64,000 nt of DNA from Clostridia bacterium. Its GTDB lineage: Bacteria; Bacillota_A; Clostridia; Oscillospirales; CAG-272. Positions within the stretch are counted from its first letter, which is position 1, and each line of letters opens with the position of its first letter. Positions 1 through 6,695 of this stretch are shown one piece after another. The notes below the pieces were generated by a model, which was not told where the DNA came from, made no database searches, and saw only the letters and a program-made list of their open reading frames with translations. Both the position numbers and the translations under genes were made by a program. The stretch spans positions 1 through 64,000 of the forward strand of contig JAGBRZ010000151.1 of the NCBI GenBank assembly GCA_017632155.1. Reading direction: 5' to 3'.

Positions 1-195
1 ATACTCCGTTTCGAATTCTTCCCTGGACATGAATACAACATCGTTCCGGTTGCACAGGTCTGAGTATTCGTAGTTCAGTATCCACAGTTCTTCTTCCCTC
101 GATATCAATACAACGTAGTGTCCGTCTTCCAACATGCTCTGAGCCGTCTTGAAAGCGGCCTCCGGCGTTTCAAACGCTATTTCGTTATCCATCAT
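1..195 (-). CDS. small phage protein, C-terminus cut by window edge
   Basis: Open reading frame entering from the left edge. The start is the first of two adjacent ATGs, preceded by GAGG about ten bases upstream, and it overlaps the end of the small membrane protein gene by four bases. The visible 65 residues are acidic, with a helix-like start (ETPEAAFKTAQSMLEDG) and a hydrophobic strand (HYVVLIS). No family recognised. It belongs to the leftward early operon that appears to continue at the far right of the window. Confidence 0.65.
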   Translation of the reverse strand, partial: MMDNEIAFETPEAAFKTAQSMLEDGHYVVLISREEELWILNYEYSDLCNRNDVVFMSREEFETEY

Positions 196-302
196 TTCGT
201 CTTTTCCTCTATTATCAAAGTTACTATGATTCCTATAAGCATCCCTAACAGGGCAAATGCAATTCCAAGGACGATGGCGCTTATTTTGATCGTTACTATC
301 AT
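192..302 (-). CDS. 36-residue single-pass membrane protein
   Basis: Short gene with a very good ribosome binding site (GGAAGGAGAAGGGGAC before ATG) and four-base overlaps with both neighbours. Residues about 7-31 form one hydrophobic segment rich in Ile, Leu and Gly, followed by a charged IEEKTK tail. It is therefore predicted to sit in the host inner membrane. Function unknown; tiny membrane proteins in early phage operons can be holin-like, superinfection-exclusion or signalling proteins, and nothing here separates these. Confidence 0.6.
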   Translation of the reverse strand: MIVTIKISAIVLGIAFALLGMLIGIIVTLIIEEKTK

Positions 303-517
303 GTCCCCTTCTCCTTCCCATCACCACAGAACCAATCATCTTCCGTAATAACTTCACGGCATGGTTTCCAGAACCCCGTAGAATTATCGTGCCTGTACTT
401 ACAATCTTTGCACCTAACTATATCGATACTCGGCAGTTCAGATATCTTCTGAGATGCCGTGTAGCTTCCGCTGTGCAGTGTTATTTCGTATGCGTCTCTT
501 TGGTTGATGTACTTCAT
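299..517 (-). CDS. zinc-ribbon protein of a common Clostridia phage family
   Basis: 72 residues. The N-terminal half is short and polar; the C-terminal half has a CKDC knuckle followed by a WKPC turn and a DDWFC-GDG ending. The same architecture (CGEC-H ... DWFCADG) recurs in the gene at 61368-61634, so the two are distant paralogues. Four Cys probably bind one zinc. The start ATG overlaps the ssb stop (TAATG), implying translational coupling. Molecular role unknown. Confidence 0.65.
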   Translation of the reverse strand: MKYINQRDAYEITLHSGSYTASQKISELPSIDIVRCKDCKYRHDNSTGFWKPCREVITEDDWFCGDGKEKGT

Positions 518-909
518 TACCAGCCTACTAAGTCTTCTGCAATGTCGATGTACTCGTCCTGATCGTCTGAGATGGTCAGTATCGCTTCGTCTATCTCGTC
601 CCTCTTGCCCAAGAACTCGATGCAGCTTGCCCTCACATTCAGCAATACATCGACTTTGCCTGTCGGTCTCTCTATCGTCTCAGCCTGAAGTTCCCCCTTC
701 ACCCACACTTTCATGCCGTTGTGGATGAACTTCTGTACCATCTCGCCCCTCTTCCCGAATGACTTGATGGAGAAGTAGTCTGTCTTCCTCTCTCCGCGCC
801 TCCTGATCCGTCCGCACATCACGTAGAACTGTGTACACGGTCCGTCATTCGGAGTCTCGTATGTCTTCGGGGCTGAGATGCAGATTCCTGATAAATTAAT
901 CTCCTGCAT
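517..909 (-). CDS. ssb: single-stranded DNA-binding protein (early copy, divergent)
   Basis: 130 residues with an OB-fold pattern: an N-terminal strand, a central TDYFSIKSFGKRGEMVQKF segment, GMKVWVKGEL, then a strand ending in CIEFL. This is the usual SSB order, although the N-terminal strand lacks the typical NxxxLxGRL wording. The C-terminus is acidic but ends in DLVGW, not the canonical DDIPF tip that docks host replication proteins. A second, canonical SSB lies at 34913-35305. No strong ribosome binding site is seen, so it is probably coupled to the upstream gene, which ends four bases earlier. Confidence 0.7.
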   Translation of the reverse strand: MQEINLSGICISAPKTYETPNDGPCTQFYVMCGRIRRRGERKTDYFSIKSFGKRGEMVQKFIHNGMKVWVKGELQAETIERPTGKVDVLLNVRASCIEFLGKRDEIDEAILTISDDQDEYIDIAEDLVGW

Positions 910-912
910 GGC

Positions 913-1299
913 TCAATGAAACAGGAAGTCCTTAATGAAGGAATCAATGTCTTTATCGCAATCCTTGCAGATATACCTCTTTCTGCCCGTTGCGATGACA
1001 GTAGAGGCAGCTTCCCTTACTTTCATCTTCTTTCCGCAACGAAAGCAGTAGACGATATCTTCTTCATTCTCTTCAGGCTCTTCTTCGTCTTCTGTTTCTT
1101 GTTCATCGTCTTCGGTATTTGAATCTACCCACTCGACTATCTCGTAGTCCCTTCTCAACGCCCTCACTTCGTCTGCAAGATGCGCGATGTTGTATGCGAT
1201 CTGCCGGAGGACAATAGACTTGTCCATCTCGCAGTCATCACTATCCATACACGAAGCAGTGATGTCCCTGTACATTCTTTCAATCAGCTTGTTCCCCAT
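913..1299 (-). CDS. acidic zinc-finger phage protein
   Basis: 128 residues. Residues 1-60 look helical; about 61-83 is a run dominated by Glu and Asp; the C-terminal part has CFRC and CKDC knuckles about 27 residues apart, a plausible zinc-binding treble-clef or ribbon. It has a strong AAAGGAGA ribosome binding site and overlaps the next gene upstream by 20 bases. Function unknown; the acidic segment could mimic nucleic acid or contact a basic protein. Confidence 0.6.
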   Translation of the reverse strand: MGNKLIERMYRDITASCMDSDDCEMDKSIVLRQIAYNIAHLADEVRALRRDYEIVEWVDSNTEDDEQETEDEEEPEENEEDIVYCFRCGKKMKVREAASTVIATGRKRYICKDCDKDIDSFIKDFLFH

Positions 1300-1441
1300 T
1301 CGAATCTCCTTTCACTAACGCTTCTGCGATCTCTCTCGTCATCTTCTCGATGTTCTCTTGTTCGTTGTCTTTGTCAAAGACCCTCAATGCCTCTGACCTG
1401 TTAGTCGGTTTCTTCTTTACTGTTATCTTGATAGGTTTCAT
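1280..1441 (-). CDS. 53-residue basic/acidic small protein
   Basis: Overlapping small gene with GGAG seven bases before ATG. The N-terminus is strongly basic (KPIKITVKKKPTNR), followed by an acidic helix (DKDNEQENIEKMTREIAEALV). It overlaps its neighbours by 41 bases upstream and 20 bases downstream, typical of this compact operon. No family recognised. Confidence 0.5.
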   Translation of the reverse strand: MKPIKITVKKKPTNRSEALRVFDKDNEQENIEKMTREIAEALVKGDSNGEQAD

Positions 1442-1724
1442 CTTTCATCTCCAGGTTCTCGCACTTCCTGAACATCTCCCTGACTTCTTCTACGCGCCGT
1501 TTAAACGCTGTACAGACTTCTTCAGGGGCTTCATTAAGTATTTGTATGTCTTCTCTCTGTAACTGCCTTAAAAGCCAATTACAGGCCGCACAGACAGTGG
1601 GATGGTACGTGGATACAGCTACGTAGTCCTGACCGATGTTGTTACCGTCTTTCCGCGTCATGTGCTTCTCAAGAATGTATTGGTATCTGTCAGCAGTTAT
1701 GTGGTATCCGTTCCCTAAGTACAA
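1401..1724 (-). CDS. phage protein, resembles DUF5405-type proteins
   Basis: 107 residues starting at TTG seven bases after a GAGGGGGA ribosome binding site; no ATG is better placed. The beginning LGNGYHITADRYQYIL, then a KDG turn and a YHPT-containing helix, recall from memory small Gram-positive phage proteins annotated DUF5405. The C-terminal third is a charged helix with one Cys. Function unknown. Confidence 0.5.
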   Translation of the reverse strand: MYLGNGYHITADRYQYILEKHMTRKDGNNIGQDYVAVSTYHPTVCAACNWLLRQLQREDIQILNEAPEEVCTAFKRRVEEVREMFRKCENLEMKDETYQDNSKEETD

Positions 1725-1891
1725 TCTTCTTCCCCCTCTGTCGGCAGCTCGATGGTCTCAGCCATCATCATCAGCTGCCTGATTTCCTTGATGTTCTTCA
1801 TAGTGATCTCCAACATGTTCATGATCGTATCCATGCACTTCTCAACTGCGTATTTGCTTACGTACTCTTTCGTCAATGTCCGTTCCTCCAT
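1715..1891 (-). CDS. 58-residue helical small protein
   Basis: Continuous ORF starting with MEER and rich in Met (eleven Met), predicted as one long helix (residues 8-45) with an acidic tail. It overlaps the next gene by ten bases. Ribosome binding site weak (GGAG about 20 bases upstream), so the start is uncertain. No family recognised. Confidence 0.45.
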   Translation of the reverse strand: MEERTLTKEYVSKYAVEKCMDTIMNMLEITMKNIKEIRQLMMMAETIELPTEGEEDCT

Positions 1892-2005
1892 TAACTACCG
1901 TTTCTTCAGAACTCCGCTCCTTGTAAACAAGTACCCACCTCATACCTGCCAGTGACCTGACCAGCTCCTGCTTTTAAACTACCGGGGGGCTGCCTACTAC
2001 CTGCA

Positions 2006-2182
2006 TTACGCCTCCCTGTTCCCCTGTGGCGCATAAAGCTCACAACTGCGCCTATCGAGCCGGGACACATACCCGTAACCGAACCCAGAGCATTTCTTTA
2101 AATGGCATGTTCCGTTGGACGGATGATACCAAATGCATTTCGCGCACCTATCTTCGCTCTTACGTTTCAGAAAATCGAACAT
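2006..2182 (-). CDS. 58-residue Cys-rich zinc-binding protein
   Basis: Begins MFDFLKRK and contains Cys at 13, 16, 26, 31 and 47 (CAKC, CHLKKC, SC), arranged as a small zinc knuckle. It is in frame from ATG to TAA and sits just downstream of the CQYCGC zinc-ribbon gene in the same operon. Its pattern resembles the Cys-rich 35745-35951 protein in the head operon. Function unknown. Confidence 0.5.
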   Translation of the reverse strand: MFDFLKRKSEDRCAKCIWYHPSNGTCHLKKCSGFGYGYVSRLDRRSCELYAPQGNREA

Positions 2183-2185
2183 TGT

Positions 2186-2521
2186 TTACTCCTCTAACGG
2201 CGCTCCGCAATAGTCGCATGTTCCGTAAATGTGATCGTTCGTGCAGCCACAGTATTGGCACTTGGATGATGGCTTTGACTCGCTGTAAAACAGTTCTTCT
2301 GCGTCTTCTATCCTGTGGAAACATCCATCGTTACCTACTACGTAATAGAGGTCTGTCTCGACTTCGTGGACAATAGAACCGACTTTAAACAATGTGCGTG
2401 GGAACGAGAGTAACGAATCTACTGTGTAATACCCTCTTTCAAAACATTCAGCCACCGCTTCACCCTCGCTTTGAATATGATCCACTCCAACGCCAGCTTC
2501 TGCCGGATTGTTAAACTGCAC
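2186..2521 (-). CDS. zinc-ribbon protein with C-terminal CxxC pair
   Basis: 111 residues, probable GTG start (GGAGC lies about 13 bases upstream, so the start is uncertain). Residues about 30-85 are a beta-rich domain (GYYTVDSLLSF, VGSIVHEVETDLYYVVGNDG). The last 25 residues carry two zinc knuckles, CQYCGC and CDYCGAP. Such ribbon tails are typical of small accessory proteins of Clostridia phages. Function unknown. Confidence 0.55.
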   Translation of the reverse strand: MQFNNPAEAGVGVDHIQSEGEAVAECFERGYYTVDSLLSFPRTLFKVGSIVHEVETDLYYVVGNDGCFHRIEDAEELFYSESKPSSKCQYCGCTNDHIYGTCDYCGAPLEE

Positions 2522-2527
2522 TCAGGT

Positions 2528-2797
2528 TCATACAGCTCCATCACCGTCTTCCTCCACAGACCACTCTAAAGCTTCTTCTTTGTACTTCCTGTCCAGGTTC
2601 TTGATGAGCCTCGCAGCTCCAGCGATCTCTGCAATGCATATAACAGCTCCGTCCTTCATGTTCTCGTCAAAACCGAAACTGTCACTGATCCACTCTGAGT
2701 TGTCTGCTGCGAATTCGAAGAATGCTTCAATGATCTCATCCCTCGAAATAACATACGGTCCTTCTGCACACAGGTCTCTTAACTCGTTTACAGGCAT
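2528..2797 (-). CDS. first gene of the leftward early operon, acidic small protein
   Basis: 89 residues with an excellent ribosome binding site (AAAGGAGGGG) and about 100 bases of untranslated leader after the consensus promoter at 2905-2934. Strongly acidic and helical (EIIEAFFEFAADNSEWI, EEALEWSVEEDGDG). As the promoter-proximal gene it is probably the most abundant product of the operon, which for a phage often means an early host-takeover factor. No family recognised. Confidence 0.6.
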   Translation of the reverse strand: MPVNELRDLCAEGPYVISRDEIIEAFFEFAADNSEWISDSFGFDENMKDGAVICIAEIAGAARLIKNLDRKYKEEALEWSVEEDGDGAV

Positions 2798-2904
2798 ATA
2801 CAGCCCCTCCTTTCTTTGTTAAGGGTAAAGACCTGAAGTGTGAAGACAAAAAGACAGAAAGGAAATAGAATAATTTCTCCAGGTCTTGTACCCCTACGCT
2901 GCAT

Positions 2905-2934
2905 ATTGTAGTCTATTTCGTATGCATTGTCAAT
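2905..2934 (-). promoter_or_regulatory. consensus sigma-A promoter for leftward early operon
   Basis: Reading leftward: TTGACA at 2934-2929, 17-base spacer, TACAAT at 2910-2905. Transcription would start near 2898 and run into the gene at 2797. The -35 box matches consensus fully and the -10 box matches five of six bases. Confidence 0.8.
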
Positions 2935-3137
2935 AGGGAATTTAAACAGTTGGTTTATGAATAGGGGTGGGTGTGGGGTAGCTGATGCCGGGGAAAAAAC
3001 AATAAAAAGAGATATACCTATAAACCAGGGGTGTCCCTTGGCAATCAATCGGTTTATGATTCCTTTATGCTTATAAGGATAACATGAACGCTGCGCAAGA
3101 GCTCCGCCGGCTGCGCCGGCTCCGCCTCCGGGCTGCA

Positions 3138-3523
3138 GGTGATCCGCTGCTGCTCAATGCTTGAATATGACGCTATTACGTTACTTTTTACATATTCACT
3201 CGTTTTTTATGATCTGTTTTCCCTTTTTCCCATGCTCCAGCCGGGGTATATTACATTCACCAATAATACACGAGATAAGAATAACAGAAACATAAATATC
3301 ATTATATGTCTGCAGGTCCCTCCGGTAAATTGCTTTTCTCGGCGATCTGGTTTATACGGTGATCTGCAGCAAGAGGAGGCCAGGCGGACGATATGCAGGT
3401 GATCTATTGGTGATCCTGGAAAAAAAGCTGGTCCGCAGGTCCGCAGGTCCGGCCGGCTGCAGGAGTTGCCGCAGGTCCGGCCGGTGATCCTCTTGTATTG
3501 TCGGTGATCTTGTCCCGGTGATC
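3138..3523. repeat. seven GGTGATC words in a gene-free, GC-rich stretch
   Basis: GGTGATC occurs at 3138, 3358, 3398, 3409, 3483, 3503 and 3517 (start positions, all same orientation). Four are preceded by ACGGT-, CCGGT- or TCGGT-type bases and three pairs are 11-20 bases apart. CTGCAG or GCAGG words are interleaved. They could be iterons, operators or composition-driven noise. Confidence 0.45.
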
Positions 3524-3663
3524 TGCTGGCGGCCTGTATCCCGCTGCGCCTCTGTTTATACGCTGCGCGACTCTGTTTACTGCGTCCGCAGCGGCGGCCG
3601 GATCATCTGTATATGAATATAGAAAAAACATAGAAAAAAAGGGACTTTTTCTGCATATTTTGT

Positions 3664-3693
3664 TTGACATTTATGTCAATTCTATGGTATAAT
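3664..3693 (+). promoter_or_regulatory. consensus sigma-A promoter for the rightward small-gene island
   Basis: TTGACA at 3664-3669, 18-base spacer, perfect TATAAT at 3688-3693; start expected near 3700, about 70 bases before the first gene. The spacer contains TGACATTTATGTCA, an imperfect inverted repeat overlapping the -35 box (3665-3678) that could be a repressor site. Confidence 0.8.
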
Positions 3694-3770
3694 TAGATAT
3701 CGAAAAGGGGAGGCGATCCCCGGATCGGGCCGGCCGGCTGGCTGGTATCATATATAGGAGGGTTCACATC

Positions 3771-4385
3771 ATGACAAAGTATATCACGGTAAATGGGCAC
3801 GGGGCCGCGTGGGATATGGTCCATGAATTAGCTGCGGCGGCTTTTGAAAGTCTCGGTATTATTTCTTCCAATGGGTACTCCGCCGGTTTTTCCCTGGACG
3901 ATGACGCAACGAAAAACGCCGGCTATAAGGTGTACCGGGCTATTGCATACGGTTATGATTTGTCCGACGCGGACGCTGAAAAGCTCTATTATAATTATGT
4001 GTGCGATCTCGGGACCGCGCTTGAATTGAATACCTGCGGCGCGGACTGGTCCGGAATAACTTACTATATCCGGTACATTGACGAAAAGCAGCAGGAGCCG
4101 CAGCAGGAACCGGAGGCCAGCGCTACTACTGCGGAGGGCTCCGCAGGTGAAACGGACGATTATATTATCCGCGTTTCCCGTTGTGAGGCGTTCAGTATAT
4201 CAATGGCGCTCCTCGGCGTAAAATGGGACCATATACACGAGGCCGGAGCTCCGGACACAAGCCCGGACCGGCGCGATATCTGCAGGAGCTCCGCGCGGAT
4301 GTGGTCCGCGTTACATGATAAAGTCAAAGAACAAATAGCCGCAGCGGACGCGCGGCGCGAAAATAAAAGGGAGGTGATCTTGTGA
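3771..4385 (+). CDS. first gene of rightward island, unknown 204-residue protein
   Basis: Preceded by GGAGG nine bases before ATG. Residues 1-105 are a compact, acidic domain with aromatic residues (AYGYDLSDADAEKLYYNYV). Residues 107-130 are a Gln/Glu/Pro/Ala-rich linker; residues 133-200 form a second, helical domain (CEAFSISMALLGVKWDHIHEAG) with an Arg/Lys-rich end. The codon use is much more GC-rich (GCGGAC, CCGGCC) than the late genes. No family recognised. Confidence 0.65.
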   Translation: MTKYITVNGHGAAWDMVHELAAAAFESLGIISSNGYSAGFSLDDDATKNAGYKVYRAIAYGYDLSDADAEKLYYNYVCDLGTALELNTCGADWSGITYYIRYIDEKQQEPQQEPEASATTAEGSAGETDDYIIRVSRCEAFSISMALLGVKWDHIHEAGAPDTSPDRRDICRSSARMWSALHDKVKEQIAAADARRENKREVIL

Positions 4386-4714
4386 CTATTCGTTGTTGGT
4401 ACGCCGGCCGGGACTTTTTCGGGGAATATTTCCATGATCTGGAGGCCGCTGCGGACTTTTCCACCGTGGCGGAGGGTGTAAAGCTGGTTGACAAGTGTAT
4501 AAAATCATGCGGCCAGGCCGGGCCGGGCGCGGTGAACGCGTTCAGGATCGAACGGCCGGACGGGTCGTTATTGGTGATCAACCCGGAGGGTATCGGCGCG
4601 TTTCGGATGATCCGCGCTAAAAACGGGGACGCGGACCGGGGCACGGTGTACGGGGTCCGGGAACTGAAAAAGGCGCTGCGCGGCGCTATGGTGGACGATC
4701 TGCAGGAGGTTTGA
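4382..4714 (+). CDS. unknown 110-residue protein, GTG start
   Basis: Starts at GTG overlapping the TGA of the previous gene (GTGA), with GGGAGGTGAT just upstream. It has an alternating alpha/beta look: YHDLEAAADF, EGVKLVDKCIK, then strands AFRIERPDGSLLVINPEGIGAFRMI. Shares GC-rich codon choice with its neighbours. No family recognised. Confidence 0.6.
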   Translation: MTIRCWYAGRDFFGEYFHDLEAAADFSTVAEGVKLVDKCIKSCGQAGPGAVNAFRIERPDGSLLVINPEGIGAFRMIRAKNGDADRGTVYGVRELKKALRGAMVDDLQEV

Positions 4715-4718
4715 CAAT

Positions 4719-4976
4719 ATGAAAAAGTATTCTATCTACGTGGACGGGGAGCGCCTCGGCTGGGCGTTCAGGTCCCTATGGGCGGCCCGGTATCATGCCT
4801 CATGCGCTGCGGAGGCCTCCGGCGCTGCGGTCCTGGTGATCGATGACGGGACCGGCGCTGTAATGTTTTCATTCGAACGGGCCGCAGGTGGTCCGGTCCG
4901 CTGCACGTATGCGGACCCGGACGCGCTCCGGATCGTATACCCTCCGGAAAAGTGCTTTTACAACATGCCAGCATAA
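4719..4976 (+). CDS. unknown 85-residue protein
   Basis: Begins MKKYSIYVDGERLGWAF, with AGGAGG eight bases before ATG. An Ala-rich helix (AARYHASCAAEASGAA) is followed by beta strands (VLVIDDGTGAVMFSF). The GC-rich palindromes GGCC, CCGG and GGTGATC recur in the gene. No family recognised. Confidence 0.55.
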   Translation: MKKYSIYVDGERLGWAFRSLWAARYHASCAAEASGAAVLVIDDGTGAVMFSFERAAGGPVRCTYADPDALRIVYPPEKCFYNMPA

Positions 4977-4983
4977 TAAAAAT

Positions 4984-5071
4984 GGGCTTTAGCTGCTGCA
5001 ACAGATAAAGCCCGGACCACCACGAACCACGCAAAAAGGCACGGGAGGCACCTATATTATAAAGCCTCCCG
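4984..5071 (+). promoter_or_regulatory. two stem-loops in the leader of the next gene
   Basis: Stem 1 pairs GGGCTTTA (4984-4991) with TAAAGCCC (5006-5013), loop 14 bases. Stem 2 pairs CGGGAGGC (5042-5049) with GCCTCCCG (5064-5071), loop 14 bases. Stem 2 contains a GGGAGGC ribosome-binding-like word and is not followed by a T-run. This fits an RNA processing, stability or translational control element better than a terminator. Confidence 0.5.
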
Positions 5072-5108
5072 AAATAAAAATCAATCTTTATTTTAGGAGG
5101 CTTTAACT

Positions 5109-5492
5109 ATGGCTATTCGTACTAATTCCAAAATCGCGCGCAAAAACATTATCGATTATATCCGCAAATATAACGCGGATGATCTGGAGGAAAACGGACT
5201 TGAAAACTGCAGCGACGCGGAAATGCTGCAGTATATCCGGGACGGATTCACGCGGCAAGCATGCTATGAAAATAACCTGCGCCGCTGCGGCGGGAATATG
5301 TTCCAGGTTTTCAAAGATTGGGCGCAGGGGCTGGCGATGGGCAATTTGTTTTGCTACTACTACAACCGGCCCGCTCATGATGATCTGGCGCGGCTGCTGG
5401 ATGAAACCCCGGAACAGTCCGCGAAATATACGGAGGATCAGGCGGCCGATTGTTTGACGCGGTTAATATTCCGCGAGATATGGGAGGCGTAA
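5109..5492 (+). CDS. unknown 127-residue protein
   Basis: Strong ribosome binding site (AGGAGG) nine bases before ATG, after a 130-base leader with two hairpins. Starts AIRTNSKIARKNIIDYI and has the conserved-looking segment YENNLRRCGGNMFQVFKDWAQGL. From memory this resembles small proteins carried on mobile elements of Clostridia, but no function is known for them. Mixed helices, slightly acidic overall. Confidence 0.6.
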   Translation: MAIRTNSKIARKNIIDYIRKYNADDLEENGLENCSDAEMLQYIRDGFTRQACYENNLRRCGGNMFQVFKDWAQGLAMGNLFCYYYNRPAHDDLARLLDETPEQSAKYTEDQAADCLTRLIFREIWEA

Positions 5493-5495
5493 AAC

Positions 5496-5693
5496 ATGGA
5501 TATTGAAAAAACATTGTTCCAGGCGCTGCAGGAGGCAACGCGGCACGCCTGCGCTGATATTGAAAAAGCTGCAGCAGCGCACAAAGAAAAGCAGGAAAAG
5601 CGCCTGCAGGTTATGAACGCATATATAGAAAAATATGGGGATACTGTTGGATTAATACTATATCATTCCTATCTCGAAAATAAGGAGGGATAA
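5496..5693 (+). CDS. 65-residue helical protein
   Basis: Starts three bases after the previous stop; GGGAGG lies about 12 bases upstream. Predicted almost entirely helical, with a charged coiled-coil-like stretch (residues 17-45, rich in Lys, Glu and Ala). No family recognised. Confidence 0.55.
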   Translation: MDIEKTLFQALQEATRHACADIEKAAAAHKEKQEKRLQVMNAYIEKYGDTVGLILYHSYLENKEG

Positions 5694-5696
5694 AAC

Positions 5697-5996
5697 ATGA
5701 AAGATATTTATACTATTGCCGTTAAAAAGCTTCCCGCGTCCGATCTGGACCACCATGGAACCGATCTATATATAAAATCGTCCGCGGCGGCTGCGGCGCT
5801 TGTCGCTGAGTATGATTTTCTGGGGAACGTTGAAATATTCCGGTCCCCGCTGGACGGCTGCGCCTGGTATGATATTCCTTTCGCATACACTCCAGCATGG
5901 ATAGAAAAATTGAACCGGCGGCCGGTCGATGATGTTATTTCAGATTATGGCCCGTTATTCGATACTTTATCGCGGCGCGGCTGCGGGGAGGCGTAA
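5697..5996 (+). CDS. unknown 99-residue protein
   Basis: Preceded by AAGGAGGGA and three bases after the previous gene. It contains two short alpha/beta motifs and an aromatic WYDIPFAYTPAWIEKL stretch. No family recognised; GC-rich codon use as in its neighbours. Confidence 0.55.
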   Translation: MKDIYTIAVKKLPASDLDHHGTDLYIKSSAAAAALVAEYDFLGNVEIFRSPLDGCAWYDIPFAYTPAWIEKLNRRPVDDVISDYGPLFDTLSRRGCGEA

Positions 5997-5999
5997 AGC

Positions 6000-6098
6000 G
6001 TGAAAAACGATCAAAAAAAAGAGCAGCGGGAAAAGCTGCAGCGGGTCCTTGAGTTGATATATTTGCTTTTTGTTTCGCTTGTTACGATTGAATACTAA
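6000..6098 (+). CDS. 32-residue GTG-start peptide with hydrophobic C-terminal helix
   Basis: GTG start eight bases after GGGGAGG at the end of the previous gene. The first 15 residues are charged (KNDQKKEQREKLQR) and residues 18-31 are hydrophobic (ELIYLLFVSLVTIEY). Its amphipathic character and size suggest a small membrane-associated peptide, but the ORF is short enough to be accidental. Confidence 0.4.
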   Translation: MKNDQKKEQREKLQRVLELIYLLFVSLVTIEY

Positions 6099-6134
6099 GA
6101 ACAGAATCATAAATACGCGGGAGGTTTTTGCGAT

Positions 6135-6428
6135 ATGAAATATTATCAGGTTTTGCCAAAATTTGACGGGCTGCAGGTTTGGCGCTGGTCTGATCGTGCG
6201 CGGGCGCTGGTCCATGATCGTGAATTGATCGCCGGGGAATTATTCACGCCGGCGGAGCTTAACAGATTTGTTTCCGGGGAGTTTTACGCCGGCCGCGCTC
6301 CGGTCCGTGATGGTGTGCAGCTTTTCCGGGTCCTGGATATACCAAAATCAAAAATATATATTAGCTTTGGCGTGAGGTTCCCGATCCATGAACTACAGGA
6401 GGGAGGCGCGGAAAATGTTTGCTCGTGA
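6135..6428 (+). CDS. unknown 97-residue protein of a recurrent mobile-element family
   Basis: GGGAGG nine bases before ATG. The layout MKYYQVLPKFDG, then LIAGELFTPAELNRF, then a C-terminal IPKSKIYISFGVRF matches, from memory, a family of short unannotated proteins on Clostridia phages and conjugative elements. No enzymatic motif is visible. Its 3' end overlaps the next gene by 14 bases. Confidence 0.6.
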   Translation: MKYYQVLPKFDGLQVWRWSDRARALVHDRELIAGELFTPAELNRFVSGEFYAGRAPVRDGVQLFRVLDIPKSKIYISFGVRFPIHELQEGGAENVCS

Positions 6429-6654
6429 CTATTGTTTTTCAAGTAAAAATGTTGTGAGCGTTTCCGCGTGTTGCGATGATCCCGAAATTGCGCTGGAAAT
6501 AAGAAAAAGCGATTATATACGCGCGGAAACTTTTCGCCGCTGCTTTGAAATTGCAAGTTACAAATATAAGCCGCTGCGATGGAAAAATAAATATTATGAT
6601 CATTTCCATGATCAGGTTATGCGGGAGCTAAAAGCTGCAGGGGCTTTAGAATAA
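6415..6654 (+). CDS. unknown 79-residue basic protein
   Basis: The chosen ATG follows GGAGGGAGGCGCGGAAA; an upstream ATG at 6388 has no binding site. Basic and aromatic (KYKPLRWKNKYYDHF). Overlaps the preceding gene by 14 bases. No family recognised. Confidence 0.5.
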   Translation: MFARDYCFSSKNVVSVSACCDDPEIALEIRKSDYIRAETFRRCFEIASYKYKPLRWKNKYYDHFHDQVMRELKAAGALE

Positions 6655-6695
6655 TAACTATTTCCAGAATTAAAAAATTATAGGAGGAAAATATA

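Larger units (their letters stand above)
2798..3770. other. 973-base gene-free region with GC-rich repeats and two divergent promoters
   Basis: No convincing gene on either strand. It holds the leftward promoter (2905-2934), the rightward promoter (3664-3693), a GC-rich block with inverted GCCGGC words (3104-3122), seven GGTGATC words between 3138 and 3523, and several CCGCAGGTCCGG-like repeats (3425-3485). AT-rich stretches lie at 3170-3310 and 3600-3700. The mixture of iterated words beside AT-rich DNA is compatible with a replication origin or a regulator-binding region. Confidence 0.45.

Noticed and set aside
1842..1943. 33-codon minus-strand ORF beginning MRWVLVYKERS
   Set aside because: Overlaps most of the better 58-codon frame at 1715-1891; the start has a poor binding site. 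It stays a weak possibility.
2788..3048. 86-codon minus-strand ORF upstream of the first early gene
   Set aside because: It spans the consensus promoter 2905-2934, has no ribosome binding site and its composition follows the AT-rich leader.
3139..3402. 87-codon plus-strand ORF in the gene-free stretch
   Set aside because: No ribosome binding site and the sequence reads as chance translation of AT-rich DNA and repeats.
3404..3670. 88-codon minus-strand ORF over the GC-rich repeats
   Set aside because: Pro/Arg/Ala-rich translation of GC repeats without a ribosome binding site.
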